Assembly: GCA_948567375.1 (NCBI GenBank)
Contig: OX419756.1
Coordinates: forward strand, 625,001-689,000
DNA length: 64,000 nucleotides
Direction: 5' to 3'
Origin: Lunularia cruciata
Taxonomy: Eukaryota; Streptophyta; Marchantiopsida; Lunulariales; Lunulariaceae
In this document: positions 22,061-33,850 of the stretch, in pieces
Position numbering within the stretch: position 1 is the first letter of the stretch
How the letters are laid out: every line of letters begins with the position of its first letter
The notes under the pieces: model-generated
Databases searched by the model: none
Seen by the model: the letters and a program-made list of their open reading frames with translations, nothing else
What the model was told of the DNA's origin: nothing
Position numbers and translations under genes: made by a program

Positions 22061-23480
22061 ATGCCAACATGCTCCGGTCTGATCCTATTGGCTGGGACAT
22101 GGGTTTCTACTCAACCCATCGCATCACGGTTCACCACTCCAAGTCTGTGAACAACTGTGAAATCATACTCCTATAAAATCAGAGCCCATTGTGCAAGCTT
22201 CCCTGAAAGCTTGTCGGACTCCATCAACCACTTCAGTGGCTGATGATCAGTGATGAATGTGAAGGGGTTACCAAATAGGTAACATCAGAAATGTGCTACT
22301 GCCCAAACTGCTGCCAAGCACTCTCCCTCATATGAACTATACTTCACCTCTGCTGAATTGTTGGAGCAACTAGCATAGGCCACCACAAACTCATTCCCCT
22401 CATCATCATGCTGGGTGAGCACCACTCCAAGCTCCAACATACTCCAATCAGTATGAACCTAAAATGGTTGTCCTCTGATCGGTCTCCTCAAAATAGGAGC
22501 AGATGTCAACCTCTCCTTGAGCTCTACAAAAGCTCTCTCTTGCTCATCTCCCCAACACCACTCATGTATAAGCTTGGTCAGCTTTGTCAAGGCCTTGGCA
22601 ATGGCACTAAATCCTCTAACATAGCGGCGATAGAAGTTTGCCAACCCAAGGAATACTCGCACTCTGCTCACATCCGTAGGCCAAGGAATACGTGCAATAG
22701 TCTCTACCTTGGTTTGCTGAACACCAAGTCCTCTAGGGTAGATAGTGTGACCCAAATACTCAACCTGCTTGTGGAAGAACCTACACTTCCTAGGATGTAA
22801 TTTGAGTCCATGAGATCTCAACCTCTCAAACACCTCCAACAACTGTCTCTCATGCTCCTCCATAATAGTCCTTTAGACCAAAATGTCATCAATATAACAC
22901 TGAGCAAAATCCAATCTAGCTAGGATCCTATCCATGATCCTCTAGAACTCAACATGAGCGTTATTTAACCCAAACGGTAAGAACTACCACTAATATAACA
23001 CATCCTTGCCGTGAGGATCAATAGCCCAAAATGCTATCTTGGACTTATCCTCCTCCTTGATTGGCAACTGATGATATCCCGCTCAAAGATCCAAAGTACT
23101 AAAGACCTTTGCATGCCCAATTGCATCAAAAATCTCCTCCGCTGTAGGCATGACATACCGATCAGCCCTGGTCTGTCGGTTGATAGGACGGTAATCTCCA
23201 CACATCCGCTTATCTATGTAGTTGCCATGCATATCCTTCTTGGCTGGCATCACTGTCGCTGATGCATACTCTCTATGTGAAATCTCCACCAAACCAGCCT
23301 CAAAAAGGTTACTACTTTGGCTCTGAATCAATGTCCTTCCCATGTCACTATAGCGATAAGGACGTCGGAAAATTGATGTACTGCTAGTCAGATCAATCCG
23401 TATACCAGGTCCTTTAAGAGCACCCAAATCCTTCATACTGAAGGCAAAACAACTCGTGTGGCTCCTCAAGAACCTCCAAA
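22061..23480 (-). pseudogene. GyMP copy 2 reverse transcriptase and RNase H
   Basis: RT blocks GEYASATVMPAKKD-like, MCGDYRPINRQ and the catalytic IDD (minus strand of about 22887-22900). RNase H acidic sites lie in [19 protein letters not shown] and the MRWVE equivalent of NRDADGLSR, which is damaged. Stops and frame changes are fewer than in copy 1. Confidence 0.85.
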
Positions 23481-23929
23481 CCCTCCATCTTTCCTCTCTA
23501 GTAAGCTTGGGTCCAAGATTTGGCTCCCAAGTATCCTCTGTAACTGTAGTAGGAGTGGAAGACGTACTGATTGGCTGCTACACTGGGCCCTTGGGAGCAA
23601 TAGTATCATGCCCCGACCACTAGAGGTCCCAACCTCTATGTGAAAAACTCCCTCCACTCTGGCTGCAAGCTCCACATGTCCTCTAGCTGGATCTCATGTG
23701 GACCAAGAGTGTAATCCAAGTAGCCCACGCTCACTTGGGTGGACTCCAAGTAGATCATTCTCCCTAGTAGCTACTAGATGTGTCCAAGAATACCATGCCC
23801 ACATGGTCCATTTCCCCCAACATGTGCTTGAATCGTCTTGATAGGCACAAGGCTCACAAGTGTCCGAGTGGTGATGCTTATGAAGTGCATCCTACGCTGC
23901 TTTGCCAAGCCAAGGCTCACAATCCAGGT
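23481..23929 (-). pseudogene. GyMP copy 2 linker between methyltransferase and RT
   Basis: Contains the conserved ELAARVEGVFHIEVGTSSG segment and a Gly/His-rich part. No recognised domain. Confidence 0.6.
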
Positions 23930-24890
23930 CAAACAATTCAGGTCCATAGCCTAACCTAACACCTGATGCTTGGGTGCCTCTGACACTATTGGAACAATGG
24001 TAATACCAGTGCGAAAACCCATCGCCCGCTCTCTCTCATCGGCATTGGGCTCCACCAACTACTATAACTATGAGTCCCAAACAAGTCCAAGTGTTCCCTC
24101 TCGAAAAGCATGAGAGCCTAGGAAACTCATGAGTGTGGAAAATGTGGCTCTAGGCCATCCAACTAGGTTCACCATTGCCATAGGTGACCTATTAGCCACT
24201 ACCACTGTTTGAGACTAATGCCCAACATCCAAGATATCATCAACAAGGATGTGGTCAAGTCATTGAATCCCATCATAAGCATGCTGTAAAACCTCTTTGG
24301 GTAAGAGGTTCATCCACCAAAGACAAAGACAATGAGCCCGGGATCCCACTCTGGCTGCATCTAACAATACAGCAGGTCCCATCCAAGAATGGACCTGATG
24401 TGAACTTGCCACCTCTTTGGTGCAAGAATCACCCATCAAAGGAACGTTCTCCAAAAAGTAAGCTAGAGAAACAGATTGATGAACCTGGAGATGTCGTAGT
24501 ATCTATAACATCTCCCAAAACACACCAAAATGAGGATCCTGAAGACCCAATCCTCTACCAGCACGTGTATGTCCCTGACATGGCCATCTAGAAATCACCA
24601 AGTGAATAGGCTCATGTCTCTCTAGGTCATGCGCTCCCAATAAGGAAATGTCTGCTAGTAGGACCTTCTAGTAACCTCTAACAGCTAACATCGGTAATAA
24701 CTCCAGATACCGATAGGCCAAGTGTGCCACATGATGTAGAGAGACTTGTCTAGTAGTCTCATCTCTCTCTACATACATGTACCTCTGTACTCGGATACCC
24801 GCTTGTAACACCGCAGCTAGTCCGGTGCTGATCCCACCAAACAACTCCAATAGGCATATCCCCTCTATTGGATACTCCCAAGCAATGAGT
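23930..24890 (-). pseudogene. GyMP copy 2 C5 cytosine DNA methyltransferase domain (best copy)
   Basis: The domain lies between protease and RT and is in the same frame as Gag and protease. Motif I LLELFGGISTGLAAV and YVERD (24758-24870) bind SAM; motif III is ADISLLGAHDL (about 24620-24660); motif IV WPCQGHTRAGRG with the catalytic Cys is at 24560-24586; motif VI FLENVPLMGD at about 24430-24452; motif VIII GSRAHCLCLWWMNL at 24310-24350; motif IX NADERERAMGF near 24011-24045; motif X KHQVLG..MDLN near 23937-23975. Length, about 310 residues, fits a bare catalytic domain. The motif order is canonical, not rearranged as in DRM enzymes. Motif I looks Dnmt3-like while PCQ is Dnmt1/CMT-like, so the class is unresolved. 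Only a few TAG codons break it. Confidence 0.92.
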
Positions 24891-25640
24891 GTGGTATCTT
24901 GAGGTGTCAAAGCAATCACCTTTAAAGGCTCATCCTCAAACTCATCTCCTGATGGTACAAAGGCTCCACTCCAAGCATGCTACACCAATTGATCTGCATG
25001 TTGCTGCAATGCCTCCTATGAACTCCACAATGGAACATCCAAGGTAGATAGAACAATCCCACTTGTACTCCAAAGCTGAGTGATCTCCTCTTGTATTGGA
25101 GTATCCTCTACATGGGCGTTGCCCTCTAACAAGTCACCAGGCCAAGTAACTCCACCACTGAAAGCTAAAACTGATATTGCCATGGTCTCGGATTGTAGTG
25201 AGCCAAGACTGCCACTACTGAAGCATACTGTTAGGCGACATACCTGTCCCTCACCAGACTGCCAACTAGGTCTATAAGAGGCTATCTCCTCCTAATAGTC
25301 AATGCTAAAACCCATGGGGTATAACAATACTCCCCCAACTAGCACATCATATGACTCAGCTATTGTCACAAAAGCCTGAGCTCACACCACCAAGCTATCA
25401 GTTGGATGACCAGGCTGAACCTAGACAACAAGCTCCCCACATGTGATGTACTGTGTCAAACCACCACCTAGAGATATCTGGATCTGAAATGGACACCTCT
25501 CCACATCGATCTTCCGTAACTCCAGACCAACAACTGCCGCCTTCCCCAACATAAAGGGCTGCGCACCAGAGTCTCTCAAGACTCTTTGTGGTGTATAGAC
25601 CTTCCTTGAAAGTCCCTCCAAACAAAAAATCCCCTTCTAG
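24891..25640 (-). pseudogene. GyMP copy 2 aspartic protease region
   Basis: Retropepsin with the intact catalytic LRDSGAQPFM (minus strand near 25560-25585) and the later YDVLVGGVLLYPMGF. It continues in one frame into the methyltransferase. Several TAG codons occur at Gln/Arg positions. Confidence 0.85.
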
Positions 25641-27722
25641 TTATCCAATAGGACAACATCAGGTGTGAACCGCGCTCTCTCAAAGGCCGGTCTAGCTGGC
25701 AACTCCTCCAGTCTAGCCGCTATTGCTTGCCATAAACCACTGGTCATTGAATGAATCCCATGCTCCTCAACCAAGTCAGCTCCACTATCAACCACCTCTG
25801 CCCTAGTAGTAACAACCGCATCATCCCTACTCTCACAAAGTGTGGCAGCCAACCGGAACACTAGGGCTGGGTCAACTCCCAATGTAAACATGTCATTGGC
25901 CAAAAACAAAGGACGCCGCATAATCAGTTGAGCCGCCTCCAACATCATGCTAGACTCAGTTTGTGTAGTAGTAGGTGGCTGACTAGTAGGTTGCCCATCA
26001 TGTACTCCATCACCACCTACCACACCTGCACTAGGACGTCTAGGAACCATGGATGTCGTCTGCAATGCCTCAGATAGTGTGAAAGACTAGGGAAGTCTGA
26101 CCTGTCTCCCAACCTCTCCTCTTTGTGTGTCCAGCTCCACTAATGCTCCTCTAGGCTCTAGAGCACATACTGCACTCCTAGTCACTACTATAGATGCATC
26201 CACTTGTGCTGCTCCGCACATGAAGTCCAAAGCATCTCTATCACCAGCATATGCGGTGGAAGCCTCAACACCCAAATTTGATCTCCTTTGAGCAATAGCC
26301 ATACTAGCCAATCTCTGCTCCAACTGCTCAATCCGAGTAGCCATAGCTGTGTCAGAAGTAAGGGTAGGTACTGCACCCCTACTAGGTGTAGATCCTCTAC
26401 CACCTCATCCTCCATGAATTGGAGCTCCTCTACTACCTACCATAGCAAAACTACCACTTCTTAACTCTGGGTGTAGGTCAAAACACCGGTCACTAGTGTG
26501 ACCAAATCTGTGGCAATGCTCACACTACCTTTGTGTTGGCTATGATGCACCCGAGGTATCAGGCCCACTGCCTGGAGTACACTCTCTCTGATGGTGAGGT
26601 CCACTACAAGTCCAACAAGCAACACCACCACTCACTGGCTGCTGCTGACCCAAAAATGAAGGTAAGGATCAAACTCCACTAGGCCCTCCACTCGCTCCAT
26701 AGGATCTGGGCTATCCACCCTGTCCTCAAAAACCAATTGGGCGTGGTGCACTCTATTGCACTCTAGAAGAAGTCACAACTGTGGATGAGATCTCCCTACC
26801 AAATCCAGATGTCATCACTCTCTCCTCCACCATGTTGAGCTCAATACGCTCAACCAAACCAAAGACCACTGCCAAAGTAGGCAAAGTAGCATGTAATAAT
26901 GTAGCATCATGAACTCTACGTCACAACTCCCTATCCAATATCCCATACCAAAACTGGACTGCCTGGGCCTCGGTAACTCCCTGAGTGGAACTGATCAGCC
27001 GCCTCGTGCGAGTGTATGCCTCGCATAGGCTTTCTCTAGCCTACAAGCTCCTCAGCTTGTCAGTCCGCACTCCTTGGTAGTTTTGCCTCAAACACTGGAA
27101 GAACTCCACCATGGGGTTAAACCCCAATACCACACCACCTCCTATAGCAGTACCTCCACTCGTATTAGCACTATCTCTAGCTAGTGCACTTCCACTAGCT
27201 CCACCAACACTACTCGAGCTAGAACTTGTAGGTACAGCCGATCTACTCTTGGCCACCGAGCCTGAAGTGATGGACACATAGTGTGGAGACTAATACTGTC
27301 TCCATAACTCAATCTCCTCCAAATGAGCTCTCCTAAACTCATGGTAGTCATCCATCGGCGGACCCTCCAGATGCTGAAACAACCCCTTCCATGCCATGAA
27401 AGGTGTGAACAAAGTTGGGTTCCACATCTGTTGCAAATCACACCAACTATCAAACTCTTGGATGAAGTCATCCAACTCAATAGTACCCACTATACCAAAG
27501 TAACACCTAGGGCCTTTGGAGGCCCTATAAATCTCATCCATGTCCCACACCAAGTGCATTCTCAACTGAATCAACTCTTGTGTTGAACTCCAACTCAGAG
27601 TCAATCTCCTCCCTCACTGGGACCTGAGATACAGGCTGATACCGAGCACCACTCCAAGAAAACCCACTGCGTACTATAAGGCTAACTCCTCTGGAATCCC
27701 CAAAGAACTCCGTTGTGACCAA
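25641..27722 (-). pseudogene. GyMP copy 2 gag
   Basis: Capsid region IELDDFIQEFDSWCDLQQ, then FFQCLRQNYQGVRTDKL; two knuckles CWTCSGPHHQREC (near 26580-26620) and CEHCHRFGHTSDRC (near 26470-26525); then a short coiled coil ATRIEQLEQRLASMA and a spacer to the protease. The gag start codon conserved in copies 1 and 3 is ACG here. Gag, protease and methyltransferase stay in one frame from about 27600 to 24260, broken only by stop codons. Confidence 0.85.
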
Positions 27723-28978
27723 GTAACCGCAACAACAAACCCAAACCACCAACTGCAACCGCAAGTCACAACCGCAAGTGCCCACCAAGTGCCAACACCA
27801 ACTAAGCACCACCCATCAATGCAACTCTAACCGTGATAACTACACTAGGAGAAAGGGCAACTTGTAACCTACCATCATAACATGCACTCTCACGGTCTGT
27901 AGGTCATCACTTCTTGCCTCACCGAAGAGAAACAAAGGTAGTTTGACTAGTCATCACTCCAGCCTCACTACCAAGAGCACACCAAAGCACCAACACTCAG
28001 AAGTTAGGGCACCTCACACAAACGTGGTGCACAAATAGGAAGCAAAGAATGGAAGGGGTCCAATCACAAGAAATCTAAATGAAAACCCTCCATCTCATAA
28101 CACAACACAAGATTGACTCTACCACCGTTTGGCATATGACATAAGAGAAGTTTGTATCTAAGTCCTAAGCTACCAGGATCACCAAGAATGGGATCAAACT
28201 GCCTCTCCTAGCCAAAGCTACATGTGTATAGATAACAGTGGCATAGTCACTAGGACAATAAGTGAGGGTGGACCAATTGGCTAGGGCACTAGTCTAGGAG
28301 CAAGCGATCTAGGGGTCAAACCCTATTGCGCACAATCTAGCATGAAAGGCAGATTTTGCTAACCAATGACCAAGATCTACTCTAAACTAGCTAGCCTCAT
28401 GCCAACAAGCTGGTTTGCTGGCCCTTCTAGGCCTTTGTAGCCTCTCATAGCACACAGCCCTATGCCTTGAAGCCTCAAAATGCCAAAATTCAGTCAAATG
28501 AGGCCTTTCTTCTTGCCACTTTGAGCTCCTCCAAATCTGGCCAAAATCTAACATAAATCCCAACCAAAATCTGACATAAACCCTAAAGTTGGTGATCCGC
28601 CAAATCTCCCACTAACTTTCCACTCAAGCCAAATTGACAACACAAGTTTTTCCAAATCACAAATTCATGAGAATAGCTTCCCAACTCCACCTTCAATTTG
28701 ACTTTCTGAGCCCAACTCGTAGCAAATTGGTCTCGCCTTCACCTCTTGAGCTCAAAATCACAACCAATGCTCAAAATTTGCTCCTTCTTTGCTCAAAATT
28801 TGGCCAACGCTTCTGCACATAGTTTGCATAACTGCCAAATTTGCATCAATTGAACAAGCTTCTACACACTAGGGAAACACCAAACTTGAATCAAGCTACC
28901 AATGATCCACCAAGCTTGGAGATACCACCAACACTCAAAGTTCTTGCACCCGATTTCCCCCTGACTTCACTTCTCTGA
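27723..28978 (-). other. GyMP copy 2 leader
   Basis: Non-coding leader with the tRNA-like segment and about one unit of the GGAGGAGTTT repeat. It begins, after module B, with TCAGAGAAGTGAAGTC in the primer-site position. Confidence 0.7.
28262..28340 (+). repeat. tRNA-like (SINE-head-like) segment in GyMP copy 2 leader
   Basis: Plus strand: A-box-like TTGGCTAGGGCAC at 28277-28289 and B-box-like GGGGTCAAACCCT at 28312-28324, with GGAGCAAGCGATCT between them. Box spacing fits a tRNA-derived Pol III promoter. It is antisense to GyMP and is found at the same place in copies 1 and 3, so it is now part of the element. Confidence 0.45.
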
Positions 28979-29405
28979 TGTAATCAGATTGTTTACCACT
29001 CTCAATTCAACTCAACTCAACTTAGTACTTGATCTGCCACTGTATAAATTGCCAAGAACTAGGCACTGATTACAATCAAGCCACACCCACTCAAGCATAG
29101 AGAATCCAGGTGATGTTTGCCGGCCTCTGTCCACCATAGCCAGGAACTCGAAGGCTCAACATCAGAGAAGTGAGCTCTCTGGAGCTCACTTTGAAACTAT
29201 ACCCCCGGACTTGAGCTAGCTCTGAAACCCTAACGGTTCTACTGACGGCACACTCGACGGTGCAAATGGTGCAAGTCAGTACCTCAAACACAAAATCTGA
29301 CCTTCGGAAAGTAGTCTCTGAGAAACTGTTGAAATAACTCTAACTACTATCATTGGAACTCTAGTGTTTGAGCAATCTAGATGCGACACTACAAATGACG
29401 TGACA
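28979..29405 (-). repeat. GyMP copy 2, 5' module B
   Basis: 427 bp, ending GATTACA before the leader. It is shorter than other B copies through a deletion of about 20 bp around the GGTGGGCCCCACC block. Confidence 0.85.
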
Positions 29406-29503
29406 ATATATATATCACTACATAATATACATTGCTATCAACATCATACACTACGGAAGCACAACTTACACATAAGTCATACATAGACTCTAAAGTGCCA
29501 CAA
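29406..29503 (-). repeat. Module A at the joint between GyMP copies 3 and 2
   Basis: Terminal A of copy 3 abuts module B of copy 2 (TGTCACGTC). The last bases of A (GCATGACA elsewhere) are missing, so the joint is A-truncated|B. Confidence 0.8.
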
Positions 29504-29636
29504 TAATCAGATTGTTTACCACTCTCAACTCAACTTAGATCAATACTTGATCTGTCAATCTATAAACTACCAACAACTAGGCACTGATTACAATCAAGCC
29601 ACATCCACTTTAGCTAAGAGAATTCAGGTGATGCTC
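29504..29636 (-). repeat. GyMP copy 3, 3' module B, distal piece
   Basis: Module B is split by the CC1 element; the other piece is 33438-33742. Together they make a B of normal length. Confidence 0.85.
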
Positions 29637-30472
29637 TATGACAACTCGGCAACTATAACTTTTGCGGGAAATAGGTAAGTAAAGTTTGTTCTTGAAGAGA
29701 TATGATTTAGAATTGGCCAAATACAAAGCAAAGTAACAATCTTCAGTTCTTCTTGGTTGCGTCTTTAATCTCTCAGGTAGAAACTACACCCAGAACAGAG
29801 TAACAAGCACTAATTGGCAGTCTTATCACAAATTAACACTTCTTAATCACAACTCCATCAAATCTTTCCAAACAATCTTGATTATGATGATTTAGGCTCT
29901 CCCAAAAACGGCAATTCATTGCAAAATGACTTTGCCTTAGAATTGTGTTCCACCCCTCCACTGAAGGCACAACTTCCTCGATCTAAATTGCTTCATATCA
30001 ACTTTGCGTTGCACTCACAAATGCAGAATACTACTAACACTACAATTCCTCTCAGATTTGTCCAGGCATTGTTCCGATTGCACTTCACTCAGGATCAAAC
30101 ACACAAATGAAGATTAAGGTTGCAGAATCCAACATCCAACAAACACACTGATTTTCAATTCAAAATTCTCCCAACACTCACAAACACAAACACAATGTTG
30201 ATACTCAAAATTAAGCTCAAACGACAAGCACTGCTTCACAACACTTTGCTTTATCTATTCTCAGAAATTATGAGCACTGAACAACATAAGACTGCAAATG
30301 CCACTCTTAAATAGTGAAGCAAACTACAGTTCTAACAACTAAACTATTCCCTAACAACTCTTCCTACCTGCAGATCTGAAATAACAATGCACCTCTTCAT
30401 ATCTACCTCTTCAAATCTCAAAATCTGTTACTAATCCAATCTGATGTCTACTTCTTCCTTGGCTTTCAATCC
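29637..30472 (-). other. CC1 3' non-coding region
   Basis: Downstream of the coiled-coil gene on its strand and alignable by eye with 58523-59375 of CC2 along most of its length. It may include a 3' LTR of about 750 bp (a purine-rich GATATGAAGAGG precedes TGCATTG near 30392), but no matching 5' LTR was found. Confidence 0.4.
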
Positions 30473-32874
30473 CTATCCCGAAGTAACTTCACTCACTATT
30501 ACTCTGTCCTTGGGTTTCATAACTCTTAACTCCTCTACTAATTTTAACATTTCTCTTTCCTGATTTGCAATTCCACTAGTAGGTAATCCATCTAAACCTT
30601 TATCTCCCAACCCACTCTTCTCTAACATCTCCAATGGTAACTCTGAAGTCTTTTGCACTCCTATGTCATCTACTTTGGGTTTTGCTCTTACATCCTTCCA
30701 AAGTTTATCTATCTCTAATTTCACTAAGTCTAATCTAATTGTGATATTGTCTTCTACTTCCAATATCTTTCTATCTACACGAGTTCTGAGACTGATAAGT
30801 AAAGCATTCAAATCTTTATCCTTTGCATTTCTCCTCCTCGTCTCTTGCACCAACAACTTCAACTCATAAAGTCTCGTTTCTTCAATTTGCACGCTTGCTT
30901 TTGTACTCAATGTTGCATTCATCTTGATCACAATCTCCTTCAATGGCTCCAATCTCATTCTTGTCTCCCATTCTCAATCTACAAGCCAATCTTCTCTGTA
31001 CATTGCTAATTCCGCTTTGAACTTGGCTTTCACAGTCTCCTTCTCCTTCTCCTTCTGCATAATCTTCTCCTCTAGATTGCAAAGTAACTCTCTCAATCTT
31101 TTTTCCTCTTTGTATCTTGTTGTCAACTCTCTTTGCCAGAGCTGCTTCTTCTCTTCTACACTTTCCATCACTCTATTGAGCTCTTGCTCTTTCTCTGCTA
31201 CTTCTGCATAGCATGGATAATTTCTAATCTCAAATCAACAAACTGCTACTTCAAGATTTCATACTCAGCCACTTGCCTTTCCCTCACTATGTCACTCTGT
31301 TCTATGAATCCATCTCTATTCCTCGCTTCTTTCTTCAAGTTCTCAATCACTTGATTCTATACTACTGCATCTACTCGTAGTACTTCCTTTTCCTCCTCAC
31401 CTCGGATTATACTCTTCTTTAACTCCGAGTTCTCTTCTTCCAACCAAGCTAACACCTGCAATACAGTCTTCACCTCCGGACACTTTGACTGCATCTTCTT
31501 CTTCCTATGCTCTAACTTCACCAACAACAGGCACACAACCTCCCATAGATACTCTACTCCTTCACTTGCATTTATTTCGACTCACGGACTTATCTCCTTC
31601 TTCACCTCTTCCTCACTTGACACTCATCTTCTAAGCCACAATCGCCTTATAGGAATGGATTCTTTGCTCCCCGAACTTTCATCCTCTTCTTCTCTTACCT
31701 TACTCAGCCCCACTCCACACTTTGCCTTTTGTCTGGAACAAACTCCCCTTTGAATTGAACCTCTTTTCTCCTCTTGTTCTGGAACTTTGTCTTCCAGTTT
31801 TGAGTTACCTTTCTCCTCCGTCTCCATCTTGTCTTCCTCCTCTTTGGGTACCAATTTCATCTCCACACCATCATTGCTATCACTACTTGTGTCTCCACTC
31901 TGCAGTGTGAACTCGGGTTCTTCCTCCCTCTCCGAGTCTTTGGACTTGCACTCGGCTTCTCCTTCTGACTCTTCTTCCGACAAATGTGATTACCACCAAC
32001 TCTTTCCTCGGGTTTACCCTTCTAGCCTTCTAAGGTCTTGCTTTCTCTACTTCTTCTTCTCCTTGTCGGCTTCTCTTCTTTGACTTTGGAGTGCTCACTT
32101 CCAACTGCATACGCTGCCCCATGTGCGTGTAGTACTCATCATTGCTCCTGATTTGAAGAATGTATTGCTGCTCCTCTGTATCAACATCTCTTCTTAAGTC
32201 GGGATGGAAATGGGACACCATCTTATTTTGCTCCGCCGCATTGAGCAAGTTCAGCCCCAGATAGAAATGGGCTGCAAATGGCACATTGTAATGTGGAGGC
32301 AACTTGTCCTGCAAATTCCACACCATCTATCTCATCCTCCCATGAAGACACTTTGCCCAATTAATTGGCTCTCCTACAAACATCTTATGGAAGAACACTG
32401 CTTGGTGCTTCATCACATAAGCTATTCTCTCCGGCTTCTAGATTGCCATTAGAGCACTCATGATCCCTCTCTTGATAGGATCCTTGTAGCTCTCCATTTT
32501 GTAGTCATTCTTGGTGCGCTTCGAAAGAAGGCATCTCTCACTTCTTGGGTTTCTTTGGCTACTTCCTCCTTCCCCAAGAACGTGGCACTATGCTCTGCGC
32601 CTACTTCTCTCCCAAGTACTAACCTCCAATCCGACTCTATCCATTGAGCCGGATTTCCTCTCTTCCCTTCTTCCTCAGGGCCATCTAGACACTTACTCTC
32701 AGTGATCTCAGTCATGAACCCTAGAAAGCTAACATTCCAATTCCATGCCAAGAATGTGATCCAAAGCCTGCTCAAGACCTCAATTCTTGCAATCACATCT
32801 AACTTCCAAATTGCATAATTTCTCACTGCAAATTTGGAGTTCTTCTTCCCACCTCCCATCTTTCTCTCTTCCAC
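30473..32874 (-). pseudogene. CC1 protein: conserved N-terminal domain, acidic stretch, coiled coils
   Basis: About 800 codons spread over shifting frames. N-terminal domain: MGGGKKNSKFAVRNYAIWKL, then (about 32330-32400) HQAVFFHKMFVGEPINWAK and PFAAHFYLGLNLLNAAEQNK followed by SHFHPDLRRDV. Middle: basic KSKKRSRQGEEE and a long Glu/Ser/Asp-rich part (31624-31983). C-terminal: heptad-like coiled coils rich in Lys/Glu (30974-31171, 30473-30958), ending with the LPLEMLEKSGLGDKGLDGLP module. The domain recurs in a decayed copy at 44820-46480 and the C-terminus at 59376-59729. I do not recognise the family; no catalytic motif is seen. It could be a gag-like or captured host protein. Confidence 0.6.
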
Positions 32875-33437
32875 TCTGGGCTAGGGACTATTCTTCCTAT
32901 TGATTCCCGGATTAACTCTCTCAACTTCCTCTCAACACACCAATGCGTCTTTGACTATACTTTCCTTCTCACGATCTCCTACAAGACGACTTCTTAACAG
33001 GGATGGGAAATTGCTTGTCATTGCTTTGTCTTTAGACCAATTTTTATAAAGTCGTGCCTTCTCCATCTTTCTTCAATTTGAGTTTCTACCGAGAAATCAC
33101 ACCTCTTGCATGCTCTTGCTCTTGTCACTGTCAAGTGTCCTTCACACATATGACCGCCATTTTTGAATGGTACCTTCTTGAATGTCTCGCCCCAAAGGAA
33201 AGTTGTTATATTATCCTCGCCTCAGGTTGAGCACCCCTGATACAAAGACTCCTTACTTTGGGTTTTATGCTGACATGGCAATTCCGAGTACCTCGCCTTA
33301 TGACCCGAAGTCACATTACCTCGGGTTACATCCTGGGGACACTTCTCTTTGCCTTCTTTGGCCATATAGGCACAATATGACTTCTCTGTACACTTCTTCT
33401 TCAAAATTGAGAAAAAAACAAAAATGTGGGTACCACA
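32875..33437 (-). other. CC1 5' region
   Basis: Upstream of the coiled-coil gene on its strand. No gene seen; the outer end reads TGTGGTACCC on the minus strand. Confidence 0.4.
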
Positions 33438-33850
33438 CGCTTGCCGGCCTCTGTCCACCATAGCCAGGAACTCAAAGGCTCAACATCAGAGAAGTGAGCT
33501 CTTTGGAGCTGCACTTCAAAAGTATACTCCCAAGACTCAAGCTAGGTCTAAACCCTAATGGTCCTGCTGACGGTGCAAATGGTGCAAAGTGATGGTGGGC
33601 CCTACTGTAAAGTTTGTACCCCAAACACAAAATCTGACCGTCGGGAAGTAGTCTCTAAGAAACTGCTGAAATAACTCTAACTACTATCACTAGAACTCCA
33701 GTGTCCGAGCAATTTAGATGCAACACTATAAATGGCATGACAGTTGTTATGCGTATATACATTGCTACACAACATACATCGCTGTCAACATCATACACTA
33801 TAGAAGCACAACTCACACATAAGTCATACATAGACTCTAAACTGCCACAA
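33438..33850 (-). repeat. GyMP copy 3, 3' modules A and B (proximal piece)
   Basis: Module A at 33743-33850 (108 bp) after the purine tract, then B from 33742 down to 33438, where CC1 interrupts it. Confidence 0.85.

Larger units (their letters stand above)
29637..33437 (-). mobile_element. CC1: mobile element carrying a coiled-coil protein gene
   Basis: A 3.8-kb insertion inside module B of GyMP copy 3. Its left boundary (TATGACAAC then about 850 bp of shared sequence) is the same as that of CC2 at 58523, which shows a defined end. No RT, integrase or transposase is seen. The flanks (TGCTC and CGCTT) could be a mutated 5-bp duplication. It may be a non-autonomous LTR-type element or a Pack-type transposon; terminal repeats were not resolved. 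Confidence 0.6.

Noticed and set aside
23930-24890. Methyltransferase as a host gene interrupted by retrotransposons
   Set aside because: It is in frame with Gag and protease, lies between protease and RT, and recurs at the same place in copies 1 and 3.
28262-28340. Functional tRNA gene
   Set aside because: Boxes are imperfect, acceptor and anticodon stems do not pair, and the segment is a repeated part of the GyMP leader.
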